A stretch of 42,814 bases of DNA from Bacteroidales bacterium H4 (GCA_001701165.1 DAAP01000029.1:1-42814); one strand, 5' to 3'; shown: positions 33,341 through 42,496, counted from the first letter of the stretch. Translations and numbers: made by a program. Notes: generated by a model from the sequence alone, not told the origin.

Positions 33341-34207
33341 TTATTCCTTGACGGCTTTGAAGCTCATATCAAGGCCCTTGACCGAATGGGTCAATGCGCC
33401 CACGGAGATGAAATCGACGCCGCACTCGCCGTAGCCGCGCAGGGTGTCATAGGTGATGCCGCCCGAGGACTCGATTTCGACATGGCGGCCTTTTTGGTTG
33501 GCGCGTATGCGCTTGACGGCCTCGCGTGTACGTTCGATGCTGAAGTTGTCGAGCATGATGCGGTCCACATCGGCGGCCAGGGCTTGGTCGATTTCGTCGA
33601 GGTTGCGCACTTCGACTTCGATTTTCAGGTCTTTGCCGTTGTCCTTGCACCATTTTTTGGCGGCAGCCACGGCCTGCGGTATTCCGCCGGCAAAATCTAC
33701 GTGGTTGTCCTTGATGAGAATCATGTCAAAGAGCCCGATGCGGTGGTTGGTGCCGCCGCCGATGCGCACGGCTTCTTTTTCGAGCATACGCATTCCGGGT
33801 GTGGTCTTGCGCGTATCCAGTACGCGTGCGCCGGTGCCTTCGAGCAGCGCCTGATAGCGTGCGGTGGTGGTTGCGATGCCGGACATACGCTGCATGATAT
33901 TGAGCATAATGCGCTCGGTCTGCAGCAGCGAGCGTACGCGTCCGGTGACGCGGAAGGCGATGTCGCCGGGCTTGACGTGCGCCCCGTCGTGTATGTACTC
34001 TTCCATACGCAGTTCGGGGTCGAAGCGTTGGAATACCTTGCGTGCAATTTCCACTCCGGCCAGTATGCCGGGTTCTTTGACGATAAGCTGTTGCGTGCCG
34101 GTTTCGTCAGCCGGGATTGTGCTCAGGGTGGTGGCATCGCCGTCACCGACATCCTCGGCAAAGGCGAGGGCCAACAGGTCGTCTATAAGTTGGTCTTTGG
34201 TCTTCAT
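33341..34207 (-). CDS. nadC: Quinolinate phosphoribosyltransferase (decarboxylating)
   Basis: 288 residues from the ATG at 34207; the longer frame to 34240 adds an unusual 11 residues. The enzyme converts quinolinate and PRPP to nicotinate mononucleotide in de novo NAD synthesis. The N-terminal A-E-D-V-G-D-G-D-A-T, the R-I-M-L-N-I-M-Q-R-M-S-G-I-A-T segment and the core D-T-R-K-T-T-P-G-M-R and R-I-G-G-G-T-N-H-R-I-G-L-F-D motifs are family signatures; basic residues that bind the two phosphates are present. The C-terminus has V-E-V-R-N-L-D-E and the E-S-S-G-G-I phosphate-binding loop. nadA and nadB are not in the window. Neighbours are functionally unrelated. Confidence 0.96.
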   Translation of the reverse strand: MKTKDQLIDDLLALAFAEDVGDGDATTLSTIPADETGTQQLIVKEPGILAGVEIARKVFQRFDPELRMEEYIHDGAHVKPGDIAFRVTGRVRSLLQTERIMLNIMQRMSGIATTTARYQALLEGTGARVLDTRKTTPGMRMLEKEAVRIGGGTNHRIGLFDMILIKDNHVDFAGGIPQAVAAAKKWCKDNGKDLKIEVEVRNLDEIDQALAADVDRIMLDNFSIERTREAVKRIRANQKGRHVEIESSGGITYDTLRGYGECGVDFISVGALTHSVKGLDMSFKAVKE

Positions 34208-34326
34208 TATCTGTATCTTAGGTATAATTGCTGTAAGCATGTGCCTGACGACACCTGCTGTTTTCGGTCTACACGGAGCATCTCCGCTAAGTATTGTCTT
34301 ATGGTGCTATTGTTCTCGCGATAAGA

Positions 34327-34740
34327 TTACCACACTGCAACCGAGTCCACTGCGGCCACTTCTTCCACTGCGGCCGAGTCCGCGGCCACGGCTTCATCGG
34401 CGCCCTTGTCGTAGCGGGCGTCCATGGCGGTGTTCAGAAATTCGCCTATGTCTGCATCATTGACTCCCGGGACTTCGTTGGTTTCGACTGCCGACAGGGG
34501 CTTGGAGTCGCTCTTGTCGTCATTACCCAAAAGCAGTAATGCGACCACGACGCCGACGGCTATGACCGCATATATCCACGTTTTGCCGCGGCGCGGCCCG
34601 TTGCCGCCGGGCGCGGGCGCGGGCGTCGGCCCGGGCACGGGAGTGCCTATGCGTATTGTTGCTTCTCTGTCGTCCGCGCCTATGAGGCGTGTACGTGTGT
34701 CATCTTTTTCGGCATTGATGCCGGGATTGCTGTCTTGCAT
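34327..34740 (-). CDS. Small single-pass membrane protein with Pro- and Ala-rich regions
   Basis: 137 residues. A polar N-terminal part (1-35) is followed by a Pro/Gly-rich linker (36-50), a transmembrane helix at about 55-72 (I-Y-A-V-I-A-V-G-V-V-V-A-L-L-L-L) and an acidic C-terminal tail. The tail ends in Ala/Val/Ser/Glu-rich repeats whose DNA is itself repetitive. No family is recognised. It lies 69 bp after the protease gene and 119 bp before nadC, and is probably cotranscribed with the former. Function unknown. Confidence 0.65.
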   Translation of the reverse strand: MQDSNPGINAEKDDTRTRLIGADDREATIRIGTPVPGPTPAPAPGGNGPRRGKTWIYAVIAVGVVVALLLLGNDDKSDSKPLSAVETNEVPGVNDADIGEFLNTAMDARYDKGADEAVAADSAAVEEVAAVDSVAVW

Positions 34741-34809
34741 GTCCGTGTATTTTTATCGTACCACAGACAGTGGCCGCCGATGACGGCGACCGCTATCCGT
34801 TGAAATAAC

Positions 34810-37800
34810 TTATTTCTTGGTTTTGGAGGCATCCAGCTGATGCAGCAGCTCTTCGACGGCGCGATGCAGCTGCTGATCCTCGCCGGTGACGATGACTGCC
34901 GGGTCATTGGCCACGCGTACATCGGGCTCGAGCTGGCTGTTTTCGAGGAAGGTGCCTTCGGCGGTGCGGTATCCGATTACGGGGATGCCGTATACCAGCG
35001 AGGGGTCTTGCATGGTGACCCAGTTGACCGAGGTCATCGTGCCGGGTACGGGCATACCCACGAGTTTGCCTATGCCTTGGTGCTTGTACACCCAGGGGGT
35101 GCCGTGGGCGTTGCTGTAGCATGCCTCGCACATCAGCATAATCGAGGGTTTGTTCCAGCGGCGCGACGGCATATCGCAGGTTTCGATGCCGCGTATTTCC
35201 TGCGTGAGGTATTTCTTGCCGCTGAAGAACACTTCTACGTCTTCGTGCAGACGACCGCCGCCGTTCCAGCGCACATCGATGACGATGCCTTCGCGATTGT
35301 TGTACTTGCCCAGGACATCGCTGTACACGGTGCGGAACGAACCGTCATCCATGCTTTCGATATGGACGTATCCGAGGCGGCCGTTGCTCCAACGGTCTAC
35401 ATCGGCGGCACGCTGACGTACCCAGCGGTTGTACATCAGGCCGTTGTGTGCCGATGCGGATATGGGCAGCACCACTTCGTCCCAGCGTTGTCCGCTATTG
35501 GGGTCGTAGATGCTTACCAGTGTCTTCTTGCCGGAGATGTCGGTGAGAAGTACGGAGGCATCGGCGGTGGGAGTAATTTCCTCGCCGTTGATTTTTTCGA
35601 TAATCATTCCGGGTGTCAGCATGGAGGCTGCACGGTCAAAGGGGCCATTCTTGAGCACCTCGGCCACGCGCAATCCCTTGCCGGTGTAGGACATATCGTA
35701 GAGCAGACCCAGCGAGGCCGTGCGGTCGCCCGAAGCGGAGCTGCCGCTGTAGCGTCCGCCGGTATGGCTGACGTTGAGTTCGCCCAGCAGTTCGCTCAGC
35801 ATCTCGGCATAGTCGTAGTTGTTGTTGATATAGGGCAGGAAGCGGCGGTAGTGCGCGGTGAGGTTTTTCCAGTCTACACCGTGCATATCGGCTACATAGA
35901 AGCGCTGCCCTACTTCGCGTACCATATTGTCGAACATGGCCGTGCGCTCGGCGGCGTGGTCGAGCGGCATGGTGGCGCTATAGCTTATGGACGTTAATTT
36001 GTCGCTCTTGGGGTCGAGTTTGCGCATGGACGAGCCCAGCACAAAGAGGGTCTTGCCGTCCTTGTCGCTCGTGAAATAGAGTCCGCCGCTGATTTTGCTG
36101 ACCATGCGGTGGTCTCCCTTGCGCAAATCGAGTTTCCACAGCTGCATACCGTCTTGAGCGCGGCTGATATAGTACAGGTTGTCGCCATCGGCTGTCACGG
36201 CGTAGTCTGTCATAGCCGTGGACATGGGCGTCACGCGCACAATGCGGTCGATGATGCCGTCCTTTTCGACCTTGATGGCCTTGACTTCCTCGCTGTCGTC
36301 ATCAGACTTGGCGTCTTTTTTGTCGGACTTTTTCTTATCGGACTTGGCGTCCTTGTTTTGGCGCTTTTCGACTTCCTTGTACAGGGCGTAGTCTTCGGGC
36401 GAAAGGCGATAACGGTCGTAGGCGTCTTGATTGAGGAAGCAGATGAACACGTCATCCATCGAGCCCCAAGAGGCGTGGTTGCGCATACCGTAGCGCTCGC
36501 TCACAAAAGCAACGGCATTGCCGTCAAGCACCCATTTGGGATTGCCGTCGGTGTATCCGCTGGCGGTAAGGTTGATTATCTCATCGGTCTCGACATTGAT
36601 GATGGCGATATCCATATACGGCTCGTGCTTGCGAGTGACGATTTCGGTGGCCAGCCATTTGCTGTCGGGGCTCCATACAAAGCCGATACTACCGTTGCGC
36701 TCGGGTGTGGTGGTGCCGTCTGTCAGCACTTTGACCTTCTTGGACTTAAGGTCCATCACGGCCAGTTTGGTGCGGTCGTATACAAAGGCCATTTTCTTTC
36801 CGTCGGGCGAGATGTCGGGGCGGGCGCGTTCGTGGCTGTCGGCGGCGACGACCACGGATTCCTTGATGGCGGTGGCGTTCTCGAAGTTGATGTCGTCATC
36901 GGGGCGCTCCATTACGGCGCTGTATATGGCGGCATTGCCGTCACGCTCGCTTGTGTAGTAGAGGGTCTTTCCGTCGGGGGCCCAGCTTAGGCCGTACTCG
37001 GCTTCGGGGGTGTGCGTAATCTGCTTGGTGGTAGTGTATTCCACGGAAGTCACAAAGACATCGCCGCGATAGGTGAAGGCTATGCTCTTGCCGTCGGGCG
37101 AGGGTGCGGCGGAGGTTGCGCCTGAAGATACTTTCTTTTTTTCGGCGACAGGGTCATCGGGGTCTATGAGTGATACCTCGACACGGCGCGGAGCTTTGTC
37201 CGTGTCTTTCATCGTATATATCTCGCCGTCGTACCCGAAGCAGAGTGTGCCGTCGGCGCCGCGCGACAGGAAGCGCACGGGATTACCCTTGAAGGCGGTA
37301 AGGCGCTGTGCCTTGCTTACATCTGCCAGAGGGGCGGTGTAGACGTTGATGCAATTGTCGCCCTCGCGCTCGCTCAGGAAGTAGAGGCGGTCGCCGGCCA
37401 CCACGGGATTGCGGTCTTCGCCGGCGCGGTTGGTGAGATTGGTATGCTTGCCCGTGGCGCCGTCATACAGCCACAGGTCGCGCGTGACGCTGGATGTATG
37501 ATGCTTGCGCCATTGGTCCTCGAAGCTTTTGACATCTTGATATACAAAGGATTTGCCTGTTTTGTCGGTCCAGGACATCAGTTGGGCGGGCGTTCCGAGT
37601 ACCTGCTCGGGAGCGCCTCCGCAGACAGCTACTTTGTAGAGCTGGGTCATGCGCGAGGAGGGGAACATGGCGCTGGTCGCCGGCGCTTGGATGGCGGCGG
37701 AGAAATAGATGCTCTTGCCGTCGGGCGAGAAGGCTTCGGGTGTCTCGGCGGCGCTGTTGGAGGTCAGTCGCTGCGGACGTCCGCCGCGTACATCAATCAT

Positions 37801-38094
37801 AAAGACATCTAAGTTGCCGTGGCGGGCGCAGGCGTAAGCTATACTCTTTCCATCGGGACTCCATACGGGAGTGGTCTCGTAGTAGTCGGTGGCTGTGAGC
37901 TGACGTGCCATACCTCCTTGGGTCGGCACCACCCAGATATCACCCTTGTAGGTGAAGGCTATGGATGCCCCGTCGGGCGAAATCTGTACATCGCGCATCC
38001 ACAGCGGACGCGTCGTGACCGTACTCTCGGCGGCGCTGCCTGTCAAAGAGGCCAGTAGCGCGGCAGCAAGTCCTAATATCATTCTTTTGTGCAT
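34810..38094 (-). CDS. S41-family tricorn-type protease homologue, exported
   Basis: 1094 residues with a signal peptide (1-22). Residues about 25-320 and 320-600 form two WD40/TolB-like beta-propellers with many copies of S-P-D-G-K-S/T/K. A Lys/Asp/Ser-rich insertion (about residues 575-605) interrupts the second. A core domain contains S-H (776-777) in L-N-V-S-H-T-G. A PDZ domain follows (about 790-880, with G-M-I-I-E-K-I-N-G-E-E-I). The C-terminal S41 domain has V-R-W-N-G-G-G and the probable nucleophile S994 in C-Y-S-N-A-H-G. In tricorn protease the nucleophile is followed by Asp; here it is Asn. The protein probably degrades peptides in the periplasm. It heads the minus-strand run, behind its own promoter (38175). 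Confidence 0.9.
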   Translation of the reverse strand: MHKRMILGLAAALLASLTGSAAESTVTTRPLWMRDVQISPDGASIAFTYKGDIWVVPTQGGMARQLTATDYYETTPVWSPDGKSIAYACARHGNLDVFMIDVRGGRPQRLTSNSAAETPEAFSPDGKSIYFSAAIQAPATSAMFPSSRMTQLYKVAVCGGAPEQVLGTPAQLMSWTDKTGKSFVYQDVKSFEDQWRKHHTSSVTRDLWLYDGATGKHTNLTNRAGEDRNPVVAGDRLYFLSEREGDNCINVYTAPLADVSKAQRLTAFKGNPVRFLSRGADGTLCFGYDGEIYTMKDTDKAPRRVEVSLIDPDDPVAEKKKVSSGATSAAPSPDGKSIAFTYRGDVFVTSVEYTTTKQITHTPEAEYGLSWAPDGKTLYYTSERDGNAAIYSAVMERPDDDINFENATAIKESVVVAADSHERARPDISPDGKKMAFVYDRTKLAVMDLKSKKVKVLTDGTTTPERNGSIGFVWSPDSKWLATEIVTRKHEPYMDIAIINVETDEIINLTASGYTDGNPKWVLDGNAVAFVSERYGMRNHASWGSMDDVFICFLNQDAYDRYRLSPEDYALYKEVEKRQNKDAKSDKKKSDKKDAKSDDDSEEVKAIKVEKDGIIDRIVRVTPMSTAMTDYAVTADGDNLYYISRAQDGMQLWKLDLRKGDHRMVSKISGGLYFTSDKDGKTLFVLGSSMRKLDPKSDKLTSISYSATMPLDHAAERTAMFDNMVREVGQRFYVADMHGVDWKNLTAHYRRFLPYINNNYDYAEMLSELLGELNVSHTGGRYSGSSASGDRTASLGLLYDMSYTGKGLRVAEVLKNGPFDRAASMLTPGMIIEKINGEEITPTADASVLLTDISGKKTLVSIYDPNSGQRWDEVVLPISASAHNGLMYNRWVRQRAADVDRWSNGRLGYVHIESMDDGSFRTVYSDVLGKYNNREGIVIDVRWNGGGRLHEDVEVFFSGKKYLTQEIRGIETCDMPSRRWNKPSIMLMCEACYSNAHGTPWVYKHQGIGKLVGMPVPGTMTSVNWVTMQDPSLVYGIPVIGYRTAEGTFLENSQLEPDVRVANDPAVIVTGEDQQLHRAVEELLHQLDASKTKK

Positions 38095-38174
38095 AACAAT
38101 ATGTCGTATATGGTATTATGTCATTAAAAATCTCGTAATATCGACGCAGGCAGAGCCTTAGCCGTTTCAAGGTG

Positions 38175-38182
38175 CAAATATA
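38175..38182 (-). promoter_or_regulatory. -7 promoter element of the tricorn-like protease gene
   Basis: Minus strand TATATTTG followed by CACC, 81 bp before the start codon, with an A-rich stretch upstream. The repeat array at 38240-38336 begins 58 bp further upstream. Confidence 0.6.
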
Positions 38183-38239
38183 CCACTTTTTTTTGTTTCT
38201 CAGGGGTCTGCATCGAATTTCGCTCCTTATAAATAATAT

Positions 38240-38336
38240 GACTATAATGGAATATGACTATAATGGCTATAATAGCCGTAATGGCCGCAACAGCGCTATT
38301 ACAGCTATCACGGCCATTACGGCTATCACGGCAGGT
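38240..38336. repeat. 9-bp tandem array C (11 units)
   Basis: Ten 9-bp units and one 7-bp unit run without a gap from 38240 to 38336. The left part is GACTATAAT/GGCTATAAT-like and the right part ACGGCTATC/ACGGCCATT-like. It ends six bases before the stop codon of the outer-membrane gene (38343) and starts 58 bp beyond the -7 box of the next transcript. Confidence 0.85.
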
Positions 38337-38342
38337 CGGGTG

Positions 38343-40523
38343 TCAATGCAGGATGCCGGAGGCAGTGCGTGCGGCATCGGGGGATAGATCGGCATCGGTG
38401 TCGCTCTTGCTCTTCTTTCCGAAGCTGAAGGTGTAAGTCACCTTGGCCTGTATCAATGCGTGATTGTCGACGCCGTAGTTCTGACGTGTTACATCGTAAT
38501 ACGTCGAGGCCATTTCGGTCGTGGAGGTGCGCCAGTGCCAACGGAACATATTCTGTAGTTGCAGGTTGACATTCCACGAGCCGTTGCCCCATCCGGCGGC
38601 CAGTGCAAAGGCATCCTTGGAGCGCGTATAGAAGCCTGACATACTGTCATCGAAGGAGTACATACGGCTGACGTAAGCGACTACGAAGTTGAAATTGCCG
38701 ACATAGTACATCGCCTGAACATATCCCGAAAGGACTGATTTGTCAAGGTTGTAGGGCCGTCCGTTGTGCGTAAATGTTTCGGTGAGGCTGCCGGTGATAT
38801 TGAATTTGCCGCCGAGGGGACGCCAATTGACATTTAATCCGACATTGTAACGTCCGAAGCCGCCGGCCGGCTGGATGATGTTGCGCACGAGTGCCTGCTG
38901 TTGTGCCATGGGCTGATAATCGAAGGCGGCACGATTGCCTACAAGCCATCCGTAAGCGTAGCCGCTGAACCGCCAGGCATTGGAGGGCATATACACGTAC
39001 TGGACGCCGAAGTCCCAGCTACGATAGGCCGTCAACGACGGGTTGCCGGTGCGCCACAACAGCGGCGATTCTTGTATCATTCTATCGCTCTTGTAGTTGG
39101 AGGATATAGGCCATCCGGCGGTGTGCATATACGCGCTGGCCGAGTTCTTGGAATTGGGCGAGTATTGCAGGAACAAGTCGGCAAACGGCGAGTTAAAGTC
39201 GTTAGTGACGCCGTTGTAGTCGATGTGCGACAAGCTCCAGCCGAAGCGTACTGTCGAGCTGAATCCGCCGCGCGTAAATGAATACCCGGCATCGAAGTTG
39301 CCGGTATAGGAAGATGTGCGATCCAGCGCCTCGGTAGTGCCGGTATAACGAGTGCGGTTGTGTTCGTACTCGCCATATCCGTACAGCGTAAAACTATGTC
39401 CGCCGCCGAAGGTGTGCCCGTACTCGATGGACGTATTGGCCAGGGTGCTGTTGTCGCCGGCGTCATTGACGATGGGCGCCAATCCGGCCTCGGTATATAT
39501 CGATCCTTGTGTGGTGTGGTTGTAGGCGTAAGCCGGCTGAATGGTCAGCGAATTGTTATCCCCTATTCCTATATAATAGTATCCGGTGTAGGTAACGTTT
39601 TGACGGCGACTGTCGTTGACGGTGGTGTATTCCGAGTCGTCATATCCGCCGCCCGAATATGTCACCGCACCGTGGCTGTCGTTATGCGGAATACGAGTGT
39701 TGCGGAACACCAGGGTGTTATTGGCCGTAAATTTGTCCGAGATATAGCGGGCGCGGAAGCTGGCGCTATAGTCGTTGCGGCGAAATTTGGCGCCTGTCGA
39801 CGTGGATTGACGCTCGATGGTATTGATGCCGCCCGTCTCGTCGGGCAGACGGAATGTCTCGGTTTGCGCCGTACCGGTATGGTCGTTGGCACAATAATAT
39901 CCGTAGCCCATGACGTCGAAGGTCATACGGCGGTAATTGAATCGTCCGTTGACTTGCGCCTGGCCGGAATTGGCCCAAAAGTTTTCGTACAGACGTGTGC
40001 GGACATATCCGCCGTAATCATACTTGCGCATTATGAAATTGATGACGTTGGTCTTGCCGCCGAAGCGCGTGTCCGTAGGCGACTGCAAGTACTCGACGCG
40101 CAGCACGTCCGAGGTGCGCATCATCTCGAGTTCGTCCTGAGTCGCCGGTACATAATCGATAAATACGGCGACAGCCTGCCCGCTGACGGTCTTGACGGCC
40201 GTCGACCCGAAAGGCACGCTTATCTGCGGGATGTCCATACGCGAGAGCAGGTCGGTGGCGCTCTGCGAGGCGTTGCGCTGGCGCTTGGTGGGTATGTACA
40301 CGGATTTTTCGGCGCCGGTGTGCTGCATGGACGCCTCGACGGTCACGGCATTAAGTGTCTCGTATTCTGTCGTGTCTGCCTCGATGCTGTCAGCCATGAC
40401 TCCGGCGCTGTCAGCATTCTCTACACTGTCGCCATACATGGCAGTCTTAGGTATTATCGTGCCCGCCGATGCCGTCACAGCCACCGTCACAGCCGCTATT
40501 ACCATAATCTTAAATCTCTTCAT
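38343..40523 (-). CDS. Outer-membrane beta-barrel protein (TonB-receptor-like, OMP_b-brl family)
   Basis: 726 residues with a signal peptide (1-21). A plug-like domain follows (about 50-160): L-N-A-V-T-V-E-A, then A-T-D-L-L-S-R-M, A-V-F-I-D-Y-V-P-A-T-Q-D-E-L-E-M-M and V-L-R-V-E-Y-L-Q-S-P-T-D-T-R-F-G-G-K-T-N-V-I-N, which is typical of Bacteroidales outer-membrane beta-barrel family proteins related to TonB-dependent receptors. The rest is amphipathic beta strands rich in Tyr, Asn and Gly. There is no carboxypeptidase-D-like N-terminal domain and no SusD partner, so it is not a SusC. Substrate unknown. It is divergent from the inositol-phosphate synthase gene. Confidence 0.85.
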   Translation of the reverse strand: MKRFKIMVIAAVTVAVTASAGTIIPKTAMYGDSVENADSAGVMADSIEADTTEYETLNAVTVEASMQHTGAEKSVYIPTKRQRNASQSATDLLSRMDIPQISVPFGSTAVKTVSGQAVAVFIDYVPATQDELEMMRTSDVLRVEYLQSPTDTRFGGKTNVINFIMRKYDYGGYVRTRLYENFWANSGQAQVNGRFNYRRMTFDVMGYGYYCANDHTGTAQTETFRLPDETGGINTIERQSTSTGAKFRRNDYSASFRARYISDKFTANNTLVFRNTRIPHNDSHGAVTYSGGGYDDSEYTTVNDSRRQNVTYTGYYYIGIGDNNSLTIQPAYAYNHTTQGSIYTEAGLAPIVNDAGDNSTLANTSIEYGHTFGGGHSFTLYGYGEYEHNRTRYTGTTEALDRTSSYTGNFDAGYSFTRGGFSSTVRFGWSLSHIDYNGVTNDFNSPFADLFLQYSPNSKNSASAYMHTAGWPISSNYKSDRMIQESPLLWRTGNPSLTAYRSWDFGVQYVYMPSNAWRFSGYAYGWLVGNRAAFDYQPMAQQQALVRNIIQPAGGFGRYNVGLNVNWRPLGGKFNITGSLTETFTHNGRPYNLDKSVLSGYVQAMYYVGNFNFVVAYVSRMYSFDDSMSGFYTRSKDAFALAAGWGNGSWNVNLQLQNMFRWHWRTSTTEMASTYYDVTRQNYGVDNHALIQAKVTYTFSFGKKSKSDTDADLSPDAARTASGILH

Positions 40524-40560
40524 TTTTCAAATCCTCCGGGATTTAAATTGTTTTTGTTTA

Positions 40561-40568
40561 CGAAGATA
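40561..40568 (-). promoter_or_regulatory. Possible -7 element of the outer-membrane protein gene
   Basis: Minus strand TATCTTCG, one base from TAnnTTTG, 38 bp before the start codon. A TTTG upstream is at non-ideal spacing (16 bp). A GC-rich hairpin at 40587-40612 overlaps the -33 region. Confidence 0.4.
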
Positions 40569-40680
40569 CTATCCAAGCTCTTTTCAAAGGCCACACCGTG
40601 CGGCACGGCCTTCTCCGAGCCTTCTTTACAAAAGACGTACCAAAGCCGCAAACGTAACAAAAAAAATATTAAAAAAGGTT

Positions 40681-40712
40681 AAGCATGGCCACTTTTACAC
40701 GCCATGCTTTTT
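40681..40712. terminator. Orphan intrinsic-terminator-like hairpin
   Basis: AAGCATGGC (40681-40689) pairs perfectly with GCCATGCTT (40701-40709) and a T-run extends to 40712 on the plus strand. On the minus strand T-rich sequence also follows. Neither strand has an annotated gene ending here, so it may mark the 3' end of a small RNA. Confidence 0.55.
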
Positions 40713-40951
40713 GAGGCGAAAAACGCGGTATTCAGAGACAGGCCGGGTGTCCCGAACAATCGATGCAATGTCGGATAACCGTAGTTTTCGCCACAAAACC
40801 GCCTTTTGCACCCTTAACACACTTTAACCTAGAAGCGCCAAATAAGGCCGGATTTAACCGAGATTTGCTAAAACGACAAATATTTAATAATATTAAACAT
40901 TTGGAGGGCGGTTTTTACCCGAAAATCTTTTCCTATCTGAAAAAGTATGTC

Positions 40952-40959
40952 TACCTTTG
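40952..40959 (+). promoter_or_regulatory. -7 promoter element of the inositol-phosphate synthase gene
   Basis: TACCTTTG, 118 bp before the ATG at 41078, with a TTTTCC-like segment about 19 bp upstream in place of the usual TTTG. Confidence 0.6.
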
Positions 40960-41077
40960 TCCCACTTTTTCGGAGGTCCGTCCGTGATCCCCACGGTATA
41001 TTACCCCCGATTGCGTCGATGCCGAAAGAGTCTGAAAAACTACAAAAATAGAAAATACACGTAAATTATCAACTATT

Positions 41078-42385
41078 ATGAGCAATCCTAATGTTAAGCC
41101 CGCCCAAGGCAAACTGGGCGTGATGGTAGTCGGCCTCGGCGCCGTCTCCACAACATTTATGACCGGTGTGCTGATGACCCGTAAAGGCCTGGCCAAACCC
41201 GTAGGCAGCATGACCCAATACGACAAAATCCGTGTGGGCAAAGGTGCTGACAAAAAATACCTCCACTACAAAGACATCGTGCCCATCGCCGACCTCAACG
41301 ACATCGAATTCGCCGCTTGGGACGTATATCCCGCCAACGCTTACGAGTCGGCCATCAACGCCGAAGTGCTCAAAGAAAAAGACATCGAACCCGTAGCCGA
41401 CGAGCTCAAAGCCATCAAGCCCATGCGCGCCGCTTTCGACCACAATTACGCAAAACGCCTCGATGGCGAAAACTACATGAAGGGCGCCACCCGCTGGGAA
41501 ATGGTCGAGAACATCCGCAAAGACATCCGCGACTTCAAAGCCGCCAAGAACCTTGACCGCATAGTCGTACTGTGGGCCGCTTCCACCGAAGTTTACGTCC
41601 CCGTAGACGAAAAAGTACACTACACACTCGCCGCCCTCGAAGCAGCCATGAAGGCTGACGACAAAGAGCACGTAGCTCCCTCGATGTGCTACGCATATGC
41701 AGCTCTCAAAGAAGGCGCACCCTTCATCATGGGCGCTCCCAACACCACCGTCGACATCCCCGCAATGTGGGAACTGGCCGAACAAACCAAGATGCCCATC
41801 GCCGGCAAAGACTTCAAGACCGGTCAAACACTCGTTAAATCCGGCTTCGCCCCCATCATCGGCACACGCTGCCTCGGCCTGAACGGATGGTTCTCTACCA
41901 ATATCCTCGGCAACCGCGACGGCCTCGTACTCGACGAACCCGCCAACTTCCGCACCAAAGAGGTTTCCAAACTGTCCACACTCGAGACAATCCTCGAAGC
42001 CGACAAGCAGCCCGACCTCTACAGCAACTACTACCACAAAGTACGTATCAACTACTACCCCCCGCGCAACGACAATAAGGAAGGCTGGGACAACATCGAC
42101 ATCTTCGGATGGATGGGATACCCCATGCAAATCAAAATCAACTTCCTGTGCCGCGACTCCATCCTCGCCGCTCCCCTGTGCCTCGACCTGGTACTGCTCA
42201 GCGACCTCGCCGCTCGCGCCGGCCGCTTCGGCATCCAGCGCTTCCTGAGCTTCTTCCTCAAGAGCCCTATGCACGACTACACCCAAGGCGAAGAAGCTGT
42301 CAACCACCTGTTCCAGCAGTACGTCATGCTCAAGAACGCCATCCGCGAAATGGGCGGCTACGAAGCTGACGAAGAAATCGATTAA
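41078..42385 (+). CDS. ino1: Inositol-3-phosphate synthase (MIPS)
   Basis: 435 residues, cytoplasmic. The enzyme makes inositol 3-phosphate from glucose 6-phosphate with NAD+ as bound redox cofactor. The N-terminal Rossmann motif reads V-V-G-L-G-A-V-S-T-T-F. Family segments include V-V-L-W-A-A-S-T-E, the K-D-F-K-T-G-Q-T-L-V-K active-site region with its lysines, G-W-F-S-T-N-I-L-G-N-R-D-G and D-S-I-L-A-A-P-L-C-L-D-L. Bacteroidales use this enzyme to feed inositol-lipid synthesis. The phosphatidylinositol-phosphate synthase genes that usually accompany it are not visible; a strong terminator follows at 42425, so it appears monocistronic here. Unlike most genes in the window its codons are strongly C-ending, as in highly expressed genes. 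Confidence 0.95.
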   Translation: MSNPNVKPAQGKLGVMVVGLGAVSTTFMTGVLMTRKGLAKPVGSMTQYDKIRVGKGADKKYLHYKDIVPIADLNDIEFAAWDVYPANAYESAINAEVLKEKDIEPVADELKAIKPMRAAFDHNYAKRLDGENYMKGATRWEMVENIRKDIRDFKAAKNLDRIVVLWAASTEVYVPVDEKVHYTLAALEAAMKADDKEHVAPSMCYAYAALKEGAPFIMGAPNTTVDIPAMWELAEQTKMPIAGKDFKTGQTLVKSGFAPIIGTRCLGLNGWFSTNILGNRDGLVLDEPANFRTKEVSKLSTLETILEADKQPDLYSNYYHKVRINYYPPRNDNKEGWDNIDIFGWMGYPMQIKINFLCRDSILAAPLCLDLVLLSDLAARAGRFGIQRFLSFFLKSPMHDYTQGEEAVNHLFQQYVMLKNAIREMGGYEADEEID

Positions 42386-42424
42386 TACCGCCGCGGCTTC
42401 CGCCGCGACATTCTTCCCATAATC

Positions 42425-42469
42425 GGTGGGGGATTTGGCCATACGGCCAAGTCCCCCACCTCTTTTTTT
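42425..42469 (+). terminator. Rho-independent terminator of the inositol-phosphate synthase gene
   Basis: GGTGGGGGA (42425-42433) pairs with TCCCCCACC (42452-42460); inside, TTGGCC pairs with GGCCAA around an ATAC loop. T-rich sequence, seven T's in a row, follows to 42469. One of the strongest terminators in the window. Confidence 0.95.
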
Positions 42470-42496
42470 GTACCATCCCCGACTCAGGGCTCTACC

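Larger units (their letters stand above)
40524..41077. other. Divergent intergenic region with an orphan terminator
   Basis: About 550 bp between divergent genes with no credible coding frame. It holds a weak minus-strand -7 box (40561-40568), a GC-rich hairpin (40587-40612), a terminator-like hairpin (40681-40712) and the promoter of the inositol-phosphate synthase gene (40952). The terminator has no gene upstream on either strand. Confidence 0.6.
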
